A DNA stretch of 64,000 nt from Amaranthus tricolor (Eukaryota; Streptophyta; Magnoliopsida; Caryophyllales; Amaranthaceae): contig NC_080048.1 in assembly GCF_026212465.1 (NCBI RefSeq), forward strand, positions 34,744,422-34,808,421, given 5' to 3'. Shown here in pieces: positions 20,668-31,736 of the stretch (its first letter is position 1; every line of letters starts with the position of its first letter). A program made the position numbers and the translations under genes. The notes below the pieces were generated by a model, which had not been told where the DNA came from, ran no database searches, and worked only from the letters and a program-made list of their open reading frames with translations.

Positions 20668-23600
20668 AAATTAAACATAAAATGTATGGGAGCATTTTTA
20701 CATAGTGATCTTTGTGTCCTTTTTGCTTGGATCATTTCCTTAATTGCAAGCTTGATATTAGTTGATCTATGTACATACTCTATATGTTGTTACTAATAAT
20801 TGATTGGTAATAAATCAAGTCTTTTGCAATACTAGCTTTAATTATCATCTTATATTATTAATTGTATGCATGTGAATCCAAGTGGACTGGGTGGTAGGGC
20901 GGTCCACTTAGTAATGTTAGTGTAAGTGTCAATTCTCCTACTATGAAAGATGATAATTTTGATATTTTATAGCCCATTTTATGGTTTATACATTAGAGGA
21001 GGAAGTTGGGTATGTAAGGAAATATGAGTGGTTGAGGTATGAATCACTACATGAGGTGATGCATATAGAATGCCTTGAATAAGGCGAGATGGTGCACAAT
21101 AAGAATCTTAGATCATGCCGCCTTGAATGAGGCATGAGGAGCTTGGAGGGTGATTGGTGAACGAGGCAACCAACAACAATAGGCAGTAAATGGAATTGGA
21201 CATGTGCTCGTTCGAGCACATGAATTGCTCATCCGAGTACCCTGGTACATGAAGTGATTAGAATGCATTGTAGAGAGGCTAATACACTAAGAACAACTAG
21301 GGTTAGAAAGAGCCAAAAGAGTTGTCTTCTTGTATTAGTGTGTGTTTTCATAAAAGGTGTAAACATTGTGCTTGAGAGGTTGTTCTCAAGGTTTGGGAGA
21401 GTTGTTTCATTAATTTAAAGTTGATTATGTACTAAAAACAATCTTGTTTGAAGGGAAGGTATTTATGATGCTCATTAATCATCTTTGTGATCTTGCTCTT
21501 GTTTTAGTTGCTCCATCGTTTATACTTTGTTTTTCTATTGCTTTTTTACTCTTGTTCTTACTAAATAGAGTCATTAAGCCTTACATTTCAAGGAACAATA
21601 TGACATTGGCACAACCCAATACAGACCAAAGTTTGGCACGATACAACACGAGATTCGGAGGCATGGACTATAGGCGGGATGTGGAGTAAAATACGGGAAA
21701 ATAACGAGCATGGCACACCCAAGGCACGAGAGACACATGGGTCAGGCATGTGGACTGGCCCAATCAAAAGGATACATGGGCCATCCAACACGACATGATT
21801 TTTATAGTTAATTAAAGTCTATTAAATTTTATAGTTAATGATGGGTTTATATTCTAGATAGTTGAATATGGTATGACTTTTTCTAAATTTTGTTTGCATC
21901 ATGATTACTTGTTTATTCTGGATTTTGAAGTAAACGAACTGTAATCGTAGAATTTATAGTAGAAAAAACAAATTTATTTATTTACGAAGTTCACTATGAA
22001 TTGCTAATCTCCGCCTAGAGTTATCCATCTCTTAGACTTTTAAACACCACACCTCTTTATATTTATTCTCTTAAATTATGAATCTAATACGTGTATTTTA
22101 AGAGAAGGTACACTTATCCCTCGAATACACATACGAAAAACTTTTACTTATCTCCTTTTAACACTTAGTAGAACGAGGCACTACTAAACTCAAACTCAAA
22201 GGACTTGAATATAAAGAGATACACTTATCAACCTATGAGCTTAGCTAAACGTAAGATGTGATTAAAAAAATTGTAAAAATGAGTATTGAATGACAAGCTT
22301 TATATATTGATTGAATAATAATTCTGTCTTCTTTTACTATGAATTTCACATAAATAGAAAATTTTCAATGGCTAATTTGAAGTGTCAGGAATCTGATAAG
22401 TACAAATCAGTTTTAACGAGTCTTTCAAATAAATTAAGTAATATCTGCAACAAATAATAACAATAATAATAATAATTCAAATTTAAACCTAACTTAAACT
22501 TAGAGTAAACCAGTTGTTAGTTCAAAAGAATTTAAACTTTAAAAATCAAACTTAACCATAAGTTCTACATATTTCCTATTGTTCTTAAAATGTAGAGTTA
22601 GAGTTTGGACCAGAAATTTAAATTCATAATTCAAATTCAAATTTTAAATTTTATGTTCCCGATAAATAACGATTAACTTATAGTACACTAAGTCCATACA
22701 AGAACCATGTTTTTGTGTGAGCTTTATTGCTCCCAAAGCTTCTAATTTGTTTGTATACTATATAGATTTTCGTGCCATTAAGTTATTATATGACTCCTAA
22801 GCATATTGAAACTGTAAATTAATTTGTTTTAAAAACTGTAAAAGTATTACTATTAGTTTGAGATACATATTACTAATATACTACTATATAAAACATAATG
22901 ATAAGATTATGCACTAAACAAAATGGAGTATATTGTAAGTAAGTACATAACATAATAGAAAAATTTAACACATAAAAAATAATATAAAAAATAATTTTAA
23001 TGTTTAATGTCTTTGTAAGACCTTAAAAAAAATTTTTAGCTAAAGAACATATTTTTTACTATAATAATTAATATATAACTTAAATTTATTTATTTATTTA
23101 TTATAAATTTGTCAAACATAGGTGATAAAATTATCATTTGAAATTTATTTCACCGATATCTTATTTTAATATTTACTTATGTAAGTAATGTATAGGATAA
23201 TCTATGGAAAACTATTTCAAAATTATTTTTTCTCAATTTATTAAAAAATTTTTTACTAAAAATTAATTTTTTACATAAAAATTAATATGTTATCCGATAA
23301 TAATCCATTGTAATTGAAAGATACTACATATCTTAATTGATTGTATATGGTAAACAATTTCTCCAAATGAGGTATAGTTTTAAAAGCTTTTGTAACTATT
23401 CAATTAAACAAATGCAATCAAAAAGATATATATTAACCAAATATAATCAGAAAGATATTTTCCTAATAAGAACATGAAAAGAGCGGGTAAATTTTTATCG
23501 TTAGGTCGACATATTTTCTAATCTTTTCTTCATTAGTATATTGTATAGAAGATTAGGCACTTGTTGTGAGTTGTAACTTAAGCCATGATCAAGCTTGAGC

Positions 23601-26595
23601 TTCACTTTGTCTTAGGTCTACCATATGTTTCTGTATTTTCTCTCTACTCTTTTCATACTCCATAGTTATTCCATGCTTATATGGATAATTACAATGTACA
23701 TGAAATGAGCTAGTGATAGAAGTTTTGGGCGCATATGAAATTTGTAGTTGGACCAAAATAAATATTGTATTACATTTACTGAATTCAAATATTTGATTAC
23801 ATCATAATTTGTACAAGAATATTTTTGGTGGGAGACTTATTCTGCACCTTTACACTCTTCCCTACTATTTTTATATAAGCTCATGTCTCACTTATTAATC
23901 TCTCTATTTTTATGTATATACTTTGTGATTTGAGCTCATGGCTTAATCCTTTGTTTTTATGAGAGCTTCTTGCTATATATAATGCAATTGTCATAATATC
24001 CAATTTATACTTGCTATGGAACATTCTAGTAGTTAAGCTAGGATTTTATCTAGATATTTCTTTTCTTACTTCACACCTCTAGTATATTCTAACTATTACT
24101 TCTTACTTAACACTAGATAGTTTTAAATAATCATCTTCTAGATTTTTATGATTAGCCTTTCTAATAGCTAGTAGCTCAATATCTTTTAAAACATATTTGT
24201 ATACATAACACTAGCCTATGATTAGAGGTATCCGCAGTCGTAAACTTCGTAAATTTGGTATTTGTGTTTGTTTATCGAAAATTATGAAAAGTTGATATTA
24301 ATAATTTTTGCATTGAGATGAATAAAATAAATAAGATTTTACTTAACTATGTTTTAACTTATAAATTAAGAATAAAATACAAATTACCAGTGATTATAGT
24401 AGCTCAAAAGTAAATGAGGCTACTAGAAAGAATAAGAGGAAGTAATATCCATTTACCTCATTAACACCTCTTAAATCCGCCTTTGGATTCAAAGGTGAAT
24501 TTGATAATGACCTAATATGCTAAAGCCACGGTTCAATATAGCCAATAAATACATCCGACAAAAATTTCTATTTCACCAATCTAAGGTGATTCAATACTTT
24601 GAATTATGTTTAATGAAACCCATACTTTGAATCAAATTCCAATTAGGATTGTGATTTTTAAAAAAACCTAATCAAATAAGATGTAATTCTCTCGGCTTTG
24701 ATTATTTCACCCTCTTTATTAGTAAATTTAATAAATCCTAATCTACGCTTAGGTTCATTTTGCCTAGTGCACTCTTATCATTTTTTCAGCTGACAGCTAG
24801 TCTGAATTTACCCTAATAATATATGTTTATAAGACATTTACTAACTAATAAATCTACTCCACTTATTTTTTTTAATTTTATTCTCCTACTTAATTTACAT
24901 TCAACTTAAAATTATATTTTTCGCCCACTAAATTTTTTATAGGAATATAAATTAAGTGGTCGTAAATATTCTACTCCATTTTACAAGAATAGGTTCAAAG
25001 GGGAATTTGATAATGACCTTGCATACTAAAGCTAAGATTCTCTAACTAAAAGTAAATCATCTTTTAAAAATATCTCTTTAGGCTTCACCAATAATTTGTC
25101 TAGGTGCTTATCCGTATTATACACAGAATCATAACTATTTTCTTACGTAAAAGTATTGTATGAATATAAAGTATAAACTTTATAATGAAAAAAGTATACT
25201 TCTATATTACATTATATACTTGATTTTTCTACAAAAATGATAAATTCATATATATAACTGATAAAATAATTTCAAATAGTCAATTAAAATACATTTTAAA
25301 TTTTGAATTTTTAGACAAAAATTATATTATTTAATATTATAGGCTATATAGCATAATATTTAGAATTTATTACCAAATCACTCATTAAAAAGCCATTATA
25401 TTATTTCTATTTAGATTTTAGCCTTATTTATAACATATTTACCCTAATAAGACAAATAGATTAAAACAATTACAAAAAATTATTTCTCTTTAGAAAAATC
25501 TTCCATTTTAAAAGGATAATCGTAAAATGGTAACATGCATAAAAAAAATAATAAAGGAAACTCTATATAGTATCAATCAGTTTTAAGGAAATATAAATTA
25601 TAATATTTTTAAATTTTTTCCTACACGGTAACAACAAAGTTTCCAATTTATAAAAATCTTAGCAATTCCGTTACAAAGTATATTTCGTTAATTTTGAATT
25701 GTTTATAAGTAACTTTTTTAGTTTTATGATTAAAAAATAGAAACAATCAAAACCTTACCCCAACCAACCTCACCCCCACTCAACCCTTATAGTGCCCTTA
25801 ACCCCCACCCAACCCTTTCACCCCCACCCAAGTCCAACACTACCCTTTTCGACCATCTCTCAAGCCACCCTCATCCAGCCCATCACCACATCATACATCC
25901 AGTTGTAAACCACCCAAAACAGTAGTAATCCACGTGGCCACCACCTAAGTCATAACCCATTAAGGCCACCACCACCTAATGGGTAGGTGGCATTTGATGT
26001 TGGCTAAAGGTCGTGTTTGTGCTTGGTGGAGGCTAAAGGTCATGGTCCCGGTGGTTAGCATCACACATCTATAGGTAGAGCTGGTTTAGGGTTGGGCTGG
26101 GTGGGAAGGAGATGTTCAAGGGTGGTTTGTTGTAAATATGGGTTAGGGTTTGGGTAAGTGGTGCTACGTGGGTGGGAGGTAATGGGGTTTTTTTATTCAA
26201 AATATATAAAACAAAGAAAAAATAATAAAAAAAAGTAATTAGGGTTAATTTGTCATTTAATTCATTTTAGAGTCGATTCAAAAGTGTTGGTAAAGGCTGA
26301 GCCTCACTAAGCTTGCACACATATGTGGACAATGAAACAATGTATAAATTCAGGTAGTGTTTCATCTTAAAACTAATTATATTCAAACTTATATATTAAT
26401 AATTCTCTCATTATTCGATAAAAGGTTAAATTTATATAATTTTTCTTTTATAATATCTTGTAATACATTTAGACCACATATAATGATGGGCATCTTATCA
26501 TGGCATATTAGTGCTTACATTTCAAGCTAGCAAATGTTACACTTATGCTTGGAATTGAAGTTGGAACATTTCTTACCTTGCTAGTAACCCTCCTA
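20668..26595. other. Long AT-rich spacer between two motif genes
   Basis: About 5.9 kb with no coding sequence I can support. A short open frame at 21444-21689 with a hydrophobic stretch is not recognised and lacks context. The sequence around 21240-21440 has the look of a retrotransposon leader. A C-rich then G-rich block at 25740-26190 is annotated separately. The rest is AT-rich. Confidence 0.5.
25740..26190. repeat. Composition island with strand-skew flip, possible fold-back element
   Basis: About 450 bp of much higher GC than its surroundings. The left half is C-rich on the plus strand (repeated CACCC and CAACC) and the right half is G-rich (repeated GGGTT and GGTGG). The halves are imperfectly complementary, for example AAAACCTTACCCCAACC on the left against GGTAATGGGGTTTTTT on the right. 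It could be a degenerate fold-back transposon. Confidence 0.4.
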
Positions 26596-26599
26596 GTTC

Positions 26600-26608
26600 C
26601 TTATTTAA
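26600..26608 (+). promoter_or_regulatory. TATA-like box of the Asn-rich gene
   Basis: CTTATTTAA lies about 95 bp before the ATG at 26699. The spacing fits a short 5' UTR, but the match to a plant TATA consensus is weak. Confidence 0.3.
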
Positions 26609-26698
26609 CGAAAACCTACATCTCTAACAATTATTTTATCTTTTCCACAAATCAAAAGTACCTTACCTCAAAACTACCAATTCTCCAAATTTTAGAAA

Positions 26699-27163
26699 AT
26701 GGGCATGATTGATACCATTCAAAATCCACCCAATCATGCTTCAAATTCTCCAAATGTCGCTCCAAATAATGCTAATAATATTTTAGCCCCTTCAATTAAT
26801 GCTAATAATATTTTAAGTCCACTAAATAATGCTAATAATAATTTAGCTCCTTCAAATGGTTGTTTTCCACCAAATAATCAACCAAATAATGCAAATCCAC
26901 CCCCTTACTATCAACCAAACTATGGTTACTATACTCCACATCGTCCTATGTACGTCCTACCGGGTCAATTCGCGTATGGAAACGTATACAACTCCGAAGG
27001 AAATGTGAACGGGTCGGGCAAGCAAACGTATGGAGATGTCATCGTCGACAACCATACTCGAAAAACCAGAGGAGTTAAAATTAACAGCATTGGTGGTAAC
27101 ATTGGCAACAAGGGTGGTCAGCAAGTTACCGGTGATATTAAGATTGGCAACATTGGTGCTTAG
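26699..27163 (+). CDS. Asn-rich protein with two C-terminal Asn/Gly motifs
   Basis: 154 residues, one exon, not a known family. Residues about 23-55 hold three tandem decapeptides of the type NANNILAPSI, encoded by a 30-bp DNA repeat at about 26768-26857. A Pro/Asn/Tyr-rich stretch follows (QPNYGYYTPHRP). The first motif is at about 93-118 (GNVYNSEGNVNGSGKQTYGD, then VIVDN). A second, more diverged copy is at about 127-151 (INSIGGNIGNKGGQQVTGD, then IKIGN). The two are separated by a short basic segment, HTRKTRGVK. This is the only one of the three neighbours with two motif copies. No signal peptide or membrane segment is visible. The start at 26699 is used because it is the first ATG; the third codon is also ATG. 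Confidence 0.72.
   Translation: MGMIDTIQNPPNHASNSPNVAPNNANNILAPSINANNILSPLNNANNNLAPSNGCFPPNNQPNNANPPPYYQPNYGYYTPHRPMYVLPGQFAYGNVYNSEGNVNGSGKQTYGDVIVDNHTRKTRGVKINSIGGNIGNKGGQQVTGDIKIGNIGA
26768..26857 (+). repeat. 30-bp coding tandem repeat (three copies)
   Basis: Three head-to-tail 30-bp units starting AATGCTAATAATA within the gene at 26699. Each encodes a decapeptide, so copy-number change would keep the frame. Confidence 0.8.
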
Positions 27164-28193
27164 ACCTATATGTATTGCTATTGTTATTTTATGTTGTATG
27201 TCTTTATACTTGCTATTTAAAGTGGAAAATTATCGGGTATTTCTTCAGTTCCTTTGAATTTACGGTATAATATTAAAACACTTTTAATTTTATTTGTATT
27301 TTTTAGCAAATTCAAAGAACTAGAAGAGTATGTTTTACGTGTTGAACCATAAATAAGCGCTATTATAGCTAAAATTGTATTCCGGCCTTGATTTGTTTTA
27401 ATGGGTCTACTAAATTTATTTTCTATTGTCTTTTAATTTATTAAGTTTGCATAAAATTTTTTTTGACCCGTTTGGTTAGTGGTATTAAATGATGGTAATG
27501 AGAATGATTTATAGTGTAAAATTTTATCAAAAGTTCCTTATCATTCCCTTGGTTATGAAACTTTGATCAAAAAAAGTTTTTTGTTTACAAATTTCCATTA
27601 CCACCTAATACGACTATTCTCAATGGTAATGTATTGAAATGAATTTTATGAAAAAATTGAGATGATTAGAGTTGGACAAGTATGACCACCAAGATAGCCA
27701 ATATCTTTTTCAATTAAAATTACACTAAATTTTATTTTCATTACCACCGTTTATTACTTAGGGGATGGTTTCTAGCATTATCAAGTCTACAAATAAAAAT
27801 AGAATGATTATTTACGATAATAGTTCCATTACTTACGCTTAAATTAGAATAAGATGAGAGATTATCAATATTTGATATCATGTAGAGATTATCGGCCACC
27901 ATACTTAAGGTTGATCGGGCAATGACCTTTTAGTGAATGAGATTTGGGTCATGGTTGAGAAAGCACCACCCAAGGCCAACCATAAAAGAGGAAGTGAGAT
28001 TAGCTTGAATTTGATTTAAGGGTCAAGTCAAAAAACAGGTGAAGAATGATTTGGTAGAATTATATGGGTAATATTGCATTTATTATAAAGAGAATTATAA
28101 AATATAATCTTAGCAAACTAAGATAATACAAGATATTTAGTTACCTAAAACTAAAACATTATAAGATATAGTTATGTTAAAATATATACAAAG
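27164..28193. other. AT-rich spacer with a MITE-like repeat
   Basis: No gene is seen. It includes the 3' flank of the Asn-rich gene and the repeat at 27464-27790. Confidence 0.5.
27464..27790. mobile_element. Dispersed MITE-like repeat, copy 2
   Basis: Begins GACCCGTTTGGTTAGTGG and contains GGTAATGAGAATGA, TTTCCATTACCACCTAATA and GAATGAATTTTATGAAA, all shared with copies at 19950-20200 and 50500-50803. CCGTTTGGT-type ends are common in small hAT-like plant elements. Confidence 0.55.
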
Positions 28194-28870
28194 TGTTGGG
28201 CATTTAGAATATATAGGACTTACAATATATACTATATACTATATTAAGTAGTGGAATAAATATGCAATAAGCCAATAATAACAAAGTCTAAAAATATGCT
28301 CAAAATAAAAATCGTAAAATCAAGACAGAAAGGAAGCGATGGTTGTGTTCTAATCTATCTCAAAATGGGACAGAACTTATAAGCCAAGTTGGCTTTAGGC
28401 AACGGGTCGTCGCCTAGGAGCGACTAGTCGTCGCTAGCCTTCTGTCCTCTATTTTGCGATTTGGGAAGGTAACTTTGGTTATTTGGGATGGTTCTAATCA
28501 TTCCCAATGATTGATAACCACCACTTGATGATTAGAAGCTGATTAATAATCAGTTTTCTAAAGGCTTAGCATATAGTTATATATGCATTGCTCTATATAT
28601 ATAACATGTGTGTGAAGGGAAAAACAAACCCTTAAGCAATTTTTTGATTTTACTTAGAACATTTTTCTTATTCTTGCTTCTCTCTTTGCATGAAGTGTTA
28701 GAAGAGAGTAATTAACTCTTGCATCTTTAAGTTTCTAATTCATCCAAACACTATTGAAAATATAATACAAATACAAATAAACAAACCGATTTCTATTTCC
28801 CTTGTGTGGATGGCAATGGAACTCCTTACTTTGTAAATCACCAAATGGACACCATGAAGATAAGGTTGCG
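28194..28870 (+). repeat. LTR-like sequence, plus orientation, facing its relative
   Basis: Starts TGTTGGGCATTTAGAATATA and carries a TATA-like CTCTATATATATAAC near 28590. The reverse complement of the sequence ending at 29497 starts almost the same way (TGTTGAACATTTAAAGTATA), and both continue into an AGTAGTGG-TAAATA block. It is read as an LTR of one family. The inner border is not sharp and is set near the meeting point. Confidence 0.5.
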
Positions 28871-29497
28871 ACAATCAGAGAATTCGCACGGAAACTTGAT
28901 ATGAGTAGAAGACGTTCATACATTTTCCTATTGTGATATTTCTCCCACAAAGGTGCTTGGGAAGATAAAATGAAATTCACAATGAGACACAATCTACACA
29001 ACAAAATTCTAGCACAAGGAAATTGCAATAGTAAATACAAGTGTTGTGGTGAATTAAGAACTTTGATGATATTGAGAATTAATTACTCTCTCAATATTAT
29101 CTCATGAAAGGAAGAACAAGAATGAGAGTATTCTTAAGAGAGAAATAAGAAATGATATGGAGATGAGATGTAATGTCCCTTGGCATGCAACCTCTATTTA
29201 TAGAGCTATGCATGAAACAATACTTCCTTTTGAAATAAAAGTGTTTCACCAAGCAAAGCTTATGAATCAAAGTAATATTTCACCAAACAAAGTTTATGAA
29301 TCAAAGTAATGTTTCACCAAGTAAAGCTTATGAATCAAAATAATGATTCATCAAACAAAATTTATGAATCAAATTAATGATTCATCAAATTCTTTGAAAC
29401 ATTTAGTTGGACTTATAATATATTTATTTTAGTCCCACTACTATACTAAGTATATAATATATACAAATTTAGGTCTATATACTTTAAATGTTCAACA
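28871..29497 (-). repeat. LTR-like sequence, minus orientation, facing its relative
   Basis: On the minus strand it starts TGTTGAACATTTAAAGTATA. It then has four to five degenerate 30-bp units (TTTGATTCATAAGCTTTG-like, plus-strand 29235-29400) and a good TATA box CTATAAATAGAGG at about 29190-29205. A leader-like region follows. This is the layout of a retrotransposon LTR U3-R. No coding region is attached, so it is a solo LTR or the remains of a non-autonomous element. Confidence 0.6.
29235..29400 (-). repeat. 30-bp tandem repeats in the LTR-like sequence
   Basis: Four to five degenerate copies of a unit containing CAAAGCTTATGAATCAAAGT and then AATGTTTCACC on the plus strand. They sit upstream of the minus-strand TATA box, where LTR enhancer repeats usually lie. 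Confidence 0.75.
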
Positions 29498-29907
29498 AAC
29501 ACATTGTTGTTTCTTTCCATTCTCTTTGTGTGGTGTTGTGTAGTTTTATATTTTTGTGAGTTTCATCAACATTTTTAAATACCGTTATGGAAGAAATATC
29601 ACAGAAGAAAATTAACTAACACTCTAACTACTCCTATCAAGTTTAACATTGCAATCTAATTTTCAAGTTCTACTAGCTTGGTGATCATTGAAGTTCCATA
29701 GCCAATTCAAGGGGGAATACAATTGTAGTATGTTTTATACTTGTAATTGTATTTTGCATTATGTTTCCGATACAAAGTTTATCAAGACAAGCTATGGAAC
29801 AACATTTAACACACTAAGTTTATCATCACGTGTGGGTATTTTGAATCTAGTATTAATAATAGCGTCAATCAACAAAATTTCAGTTACCAAGTAAAATCAT
29901 CACAAAT

Positions 29908-30154
29908 CTCCCTCCTATTTATTACAAGTGTCTCATTTGCTTTTTAAACATTATATATTTCTTACTTTTAATCTGTATTTTATTATTAAAACATAGTCAA
30001 GTGGGATTTTGTTTGATTCGTTTCAATGCAAGGATTATTTATATCAACTTTCCATAATTTTTAATTATGTATAATTAGAGATATTAAGGATTGAAGAAAT
30101 GCATTGGATAAAGTGCATAAAACAAATGAGACGCTTATGGTGAGTAGGAGGGAG
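29908..30154. mobile_element. Stowaway MITE
   Basis: 247 bp with Tc1/mariner-type ends: CTCCCTCCTATTTATTAC on the left and the matching inverted GTGAGTAGGAGGGAG on the right, and an inner match of GTCTCATTTG against CAAATGAGAC. TA follows the right end. The left TA is altered. Confidence 0.8.
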
Positions 30155-31736
30155 TATTATAAACCTATTTTTAGATAAAGTTAGTGGAAAATATTTGAAA
30201 AACATAAGCAAAATGTTGAAATTAAGTTAATAGACAATATATAGAGATCATAAACATTAATAAAATATTAAAATGAGATTAAACAAGTCTAAAATTTATA
30301 ATATAAATAAAAAATTCTTTAAAAAAATAACAAATGCAAAAAGGTCAAATCCTACCCTTATGCTACCTAATCCTCCCGCCCATTTTTTTTTAAAATACTT
30401 TAAAACTCTTTTAGAGCGTATTGAATTATAACTTCAACTTTGGTCACGTATGGACATAATGAGAGGCTTATTTTCTTGATGTTCTCTCATACACACTTTC
30501 TATAAATGGACTTTGTAAACCATTTTATGGTTATTTTAGTATTATTTTTTTTATGTTCAATTGGTTCATCTCAAGAATACATATGCTTTGTATTTCTTGT
30601 ATGACTAATTGTATCTCCCAAGTAATTTCTAATATTAATTGATCCCATTGTATTTTTCGAAAAAATATAATTTTAGAAAGATTTTTCTGCAACGTCTTTA
30701 ACTCTCTATTTAGTATTAAATTATTGGCCTTTTATTATTACTAAGTTATATTTACGTTTCATTCATGATCAAGCATATGTGATCTAAAGAATACAACAAG
30801 AATCTATGTTGGTGTCTATAATATTTTTAATTGTTAGTTTACATATTCACTAGATTGTAAATATGTAATTATAAATAACAAATACGCACCAAACCTTTGT
30901 CCAAGATAAAACGCACTCGACATCCATCCTCACCTTTAGTGTCCACTCACTAGTAAAGGTTTGGAATGAACTACACTTATTCATAGCTTTAAAATTTCTT
31001 AAAGACTCTCTAAAACTACAAGCGTGGTGTTCATTATATTCTACACTTTTAATAGTGAGTGGACACTTGATACGTGCAATTATTTGCACCTATTAATGAC
31101 ATTCATCCTTTTTATTAATTTATAAGATTATTTTACATGGTTTTGATGTATACTTATTTTTTTAGTTTTAAGATTTCTTTGTTGATTGATATAGAATTGA
31201 GTTCAATTTCAAAAATTTAGCAAGTTATTTCAAATGCTTTGCAGGAACTATTTTTTTATAATTTGAATGTGCGCATTTTTTTTGTCCACATCTTGGAGGG
31301 AGTACGGCTACAATCTATCGGCCACCCTACTCCCCCGAACCCTGACTTATGCGGGATACTGAGTTGTTGACTCTGACTCTACTTTATGTTATATCTTTTA
31401 AAATGAATTAAGGACTTCCGACTCTAATGATAAATTCCCGATTCTATAAGACTCAATAAGCAATATGAGATGCTTTAAATCGAATATATCAATACAGCGT
31501 TTTAATAGAAATTAAGATAAATTTAATTAGTAGATGGACAACGTACAATATCAAACTTGAGTATAGGGTACATACATGATTTCATGTAATTAACAAAAAA
31601 GTTTGTTCCATGGTCATTAATCACATCCTTAGGGCCTTCAAACTTCAAAATACAAAGCTAAGGTCCTTGATCAACTTCCATATAATTAACAAACTTAATG
31701 TACTTAGATCTCATACTCAATAACAATAAGATCTTC
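30155..31736. other. AT-rich intergenic DNA and aldolase 3' flank
   Basis: No gene is seen. A short inverted repeat (AGTGTCCACTCACTA near 30940 and TAGTGAGTGGACACT near 31055) spans about 130 bp and may be a small fold-back element. The last 100 bases or so are likely the 3' UTR of the aldolase gene. Confidence 0.5.

Noticed and set aside
21444..21689. Frame of 81 codons with a hydrophobic segment
   Set aside because: No family match, no promoter signal, and surrounding sequence looks like retrotransposon leader.
17814..27163. RHIM identity for the shared motif
   Set aside because: The RHIM core (I/V-Q-I/V-G-x-x-N) is not present. Only a general resemblance to short amyloid motifs can be supported.
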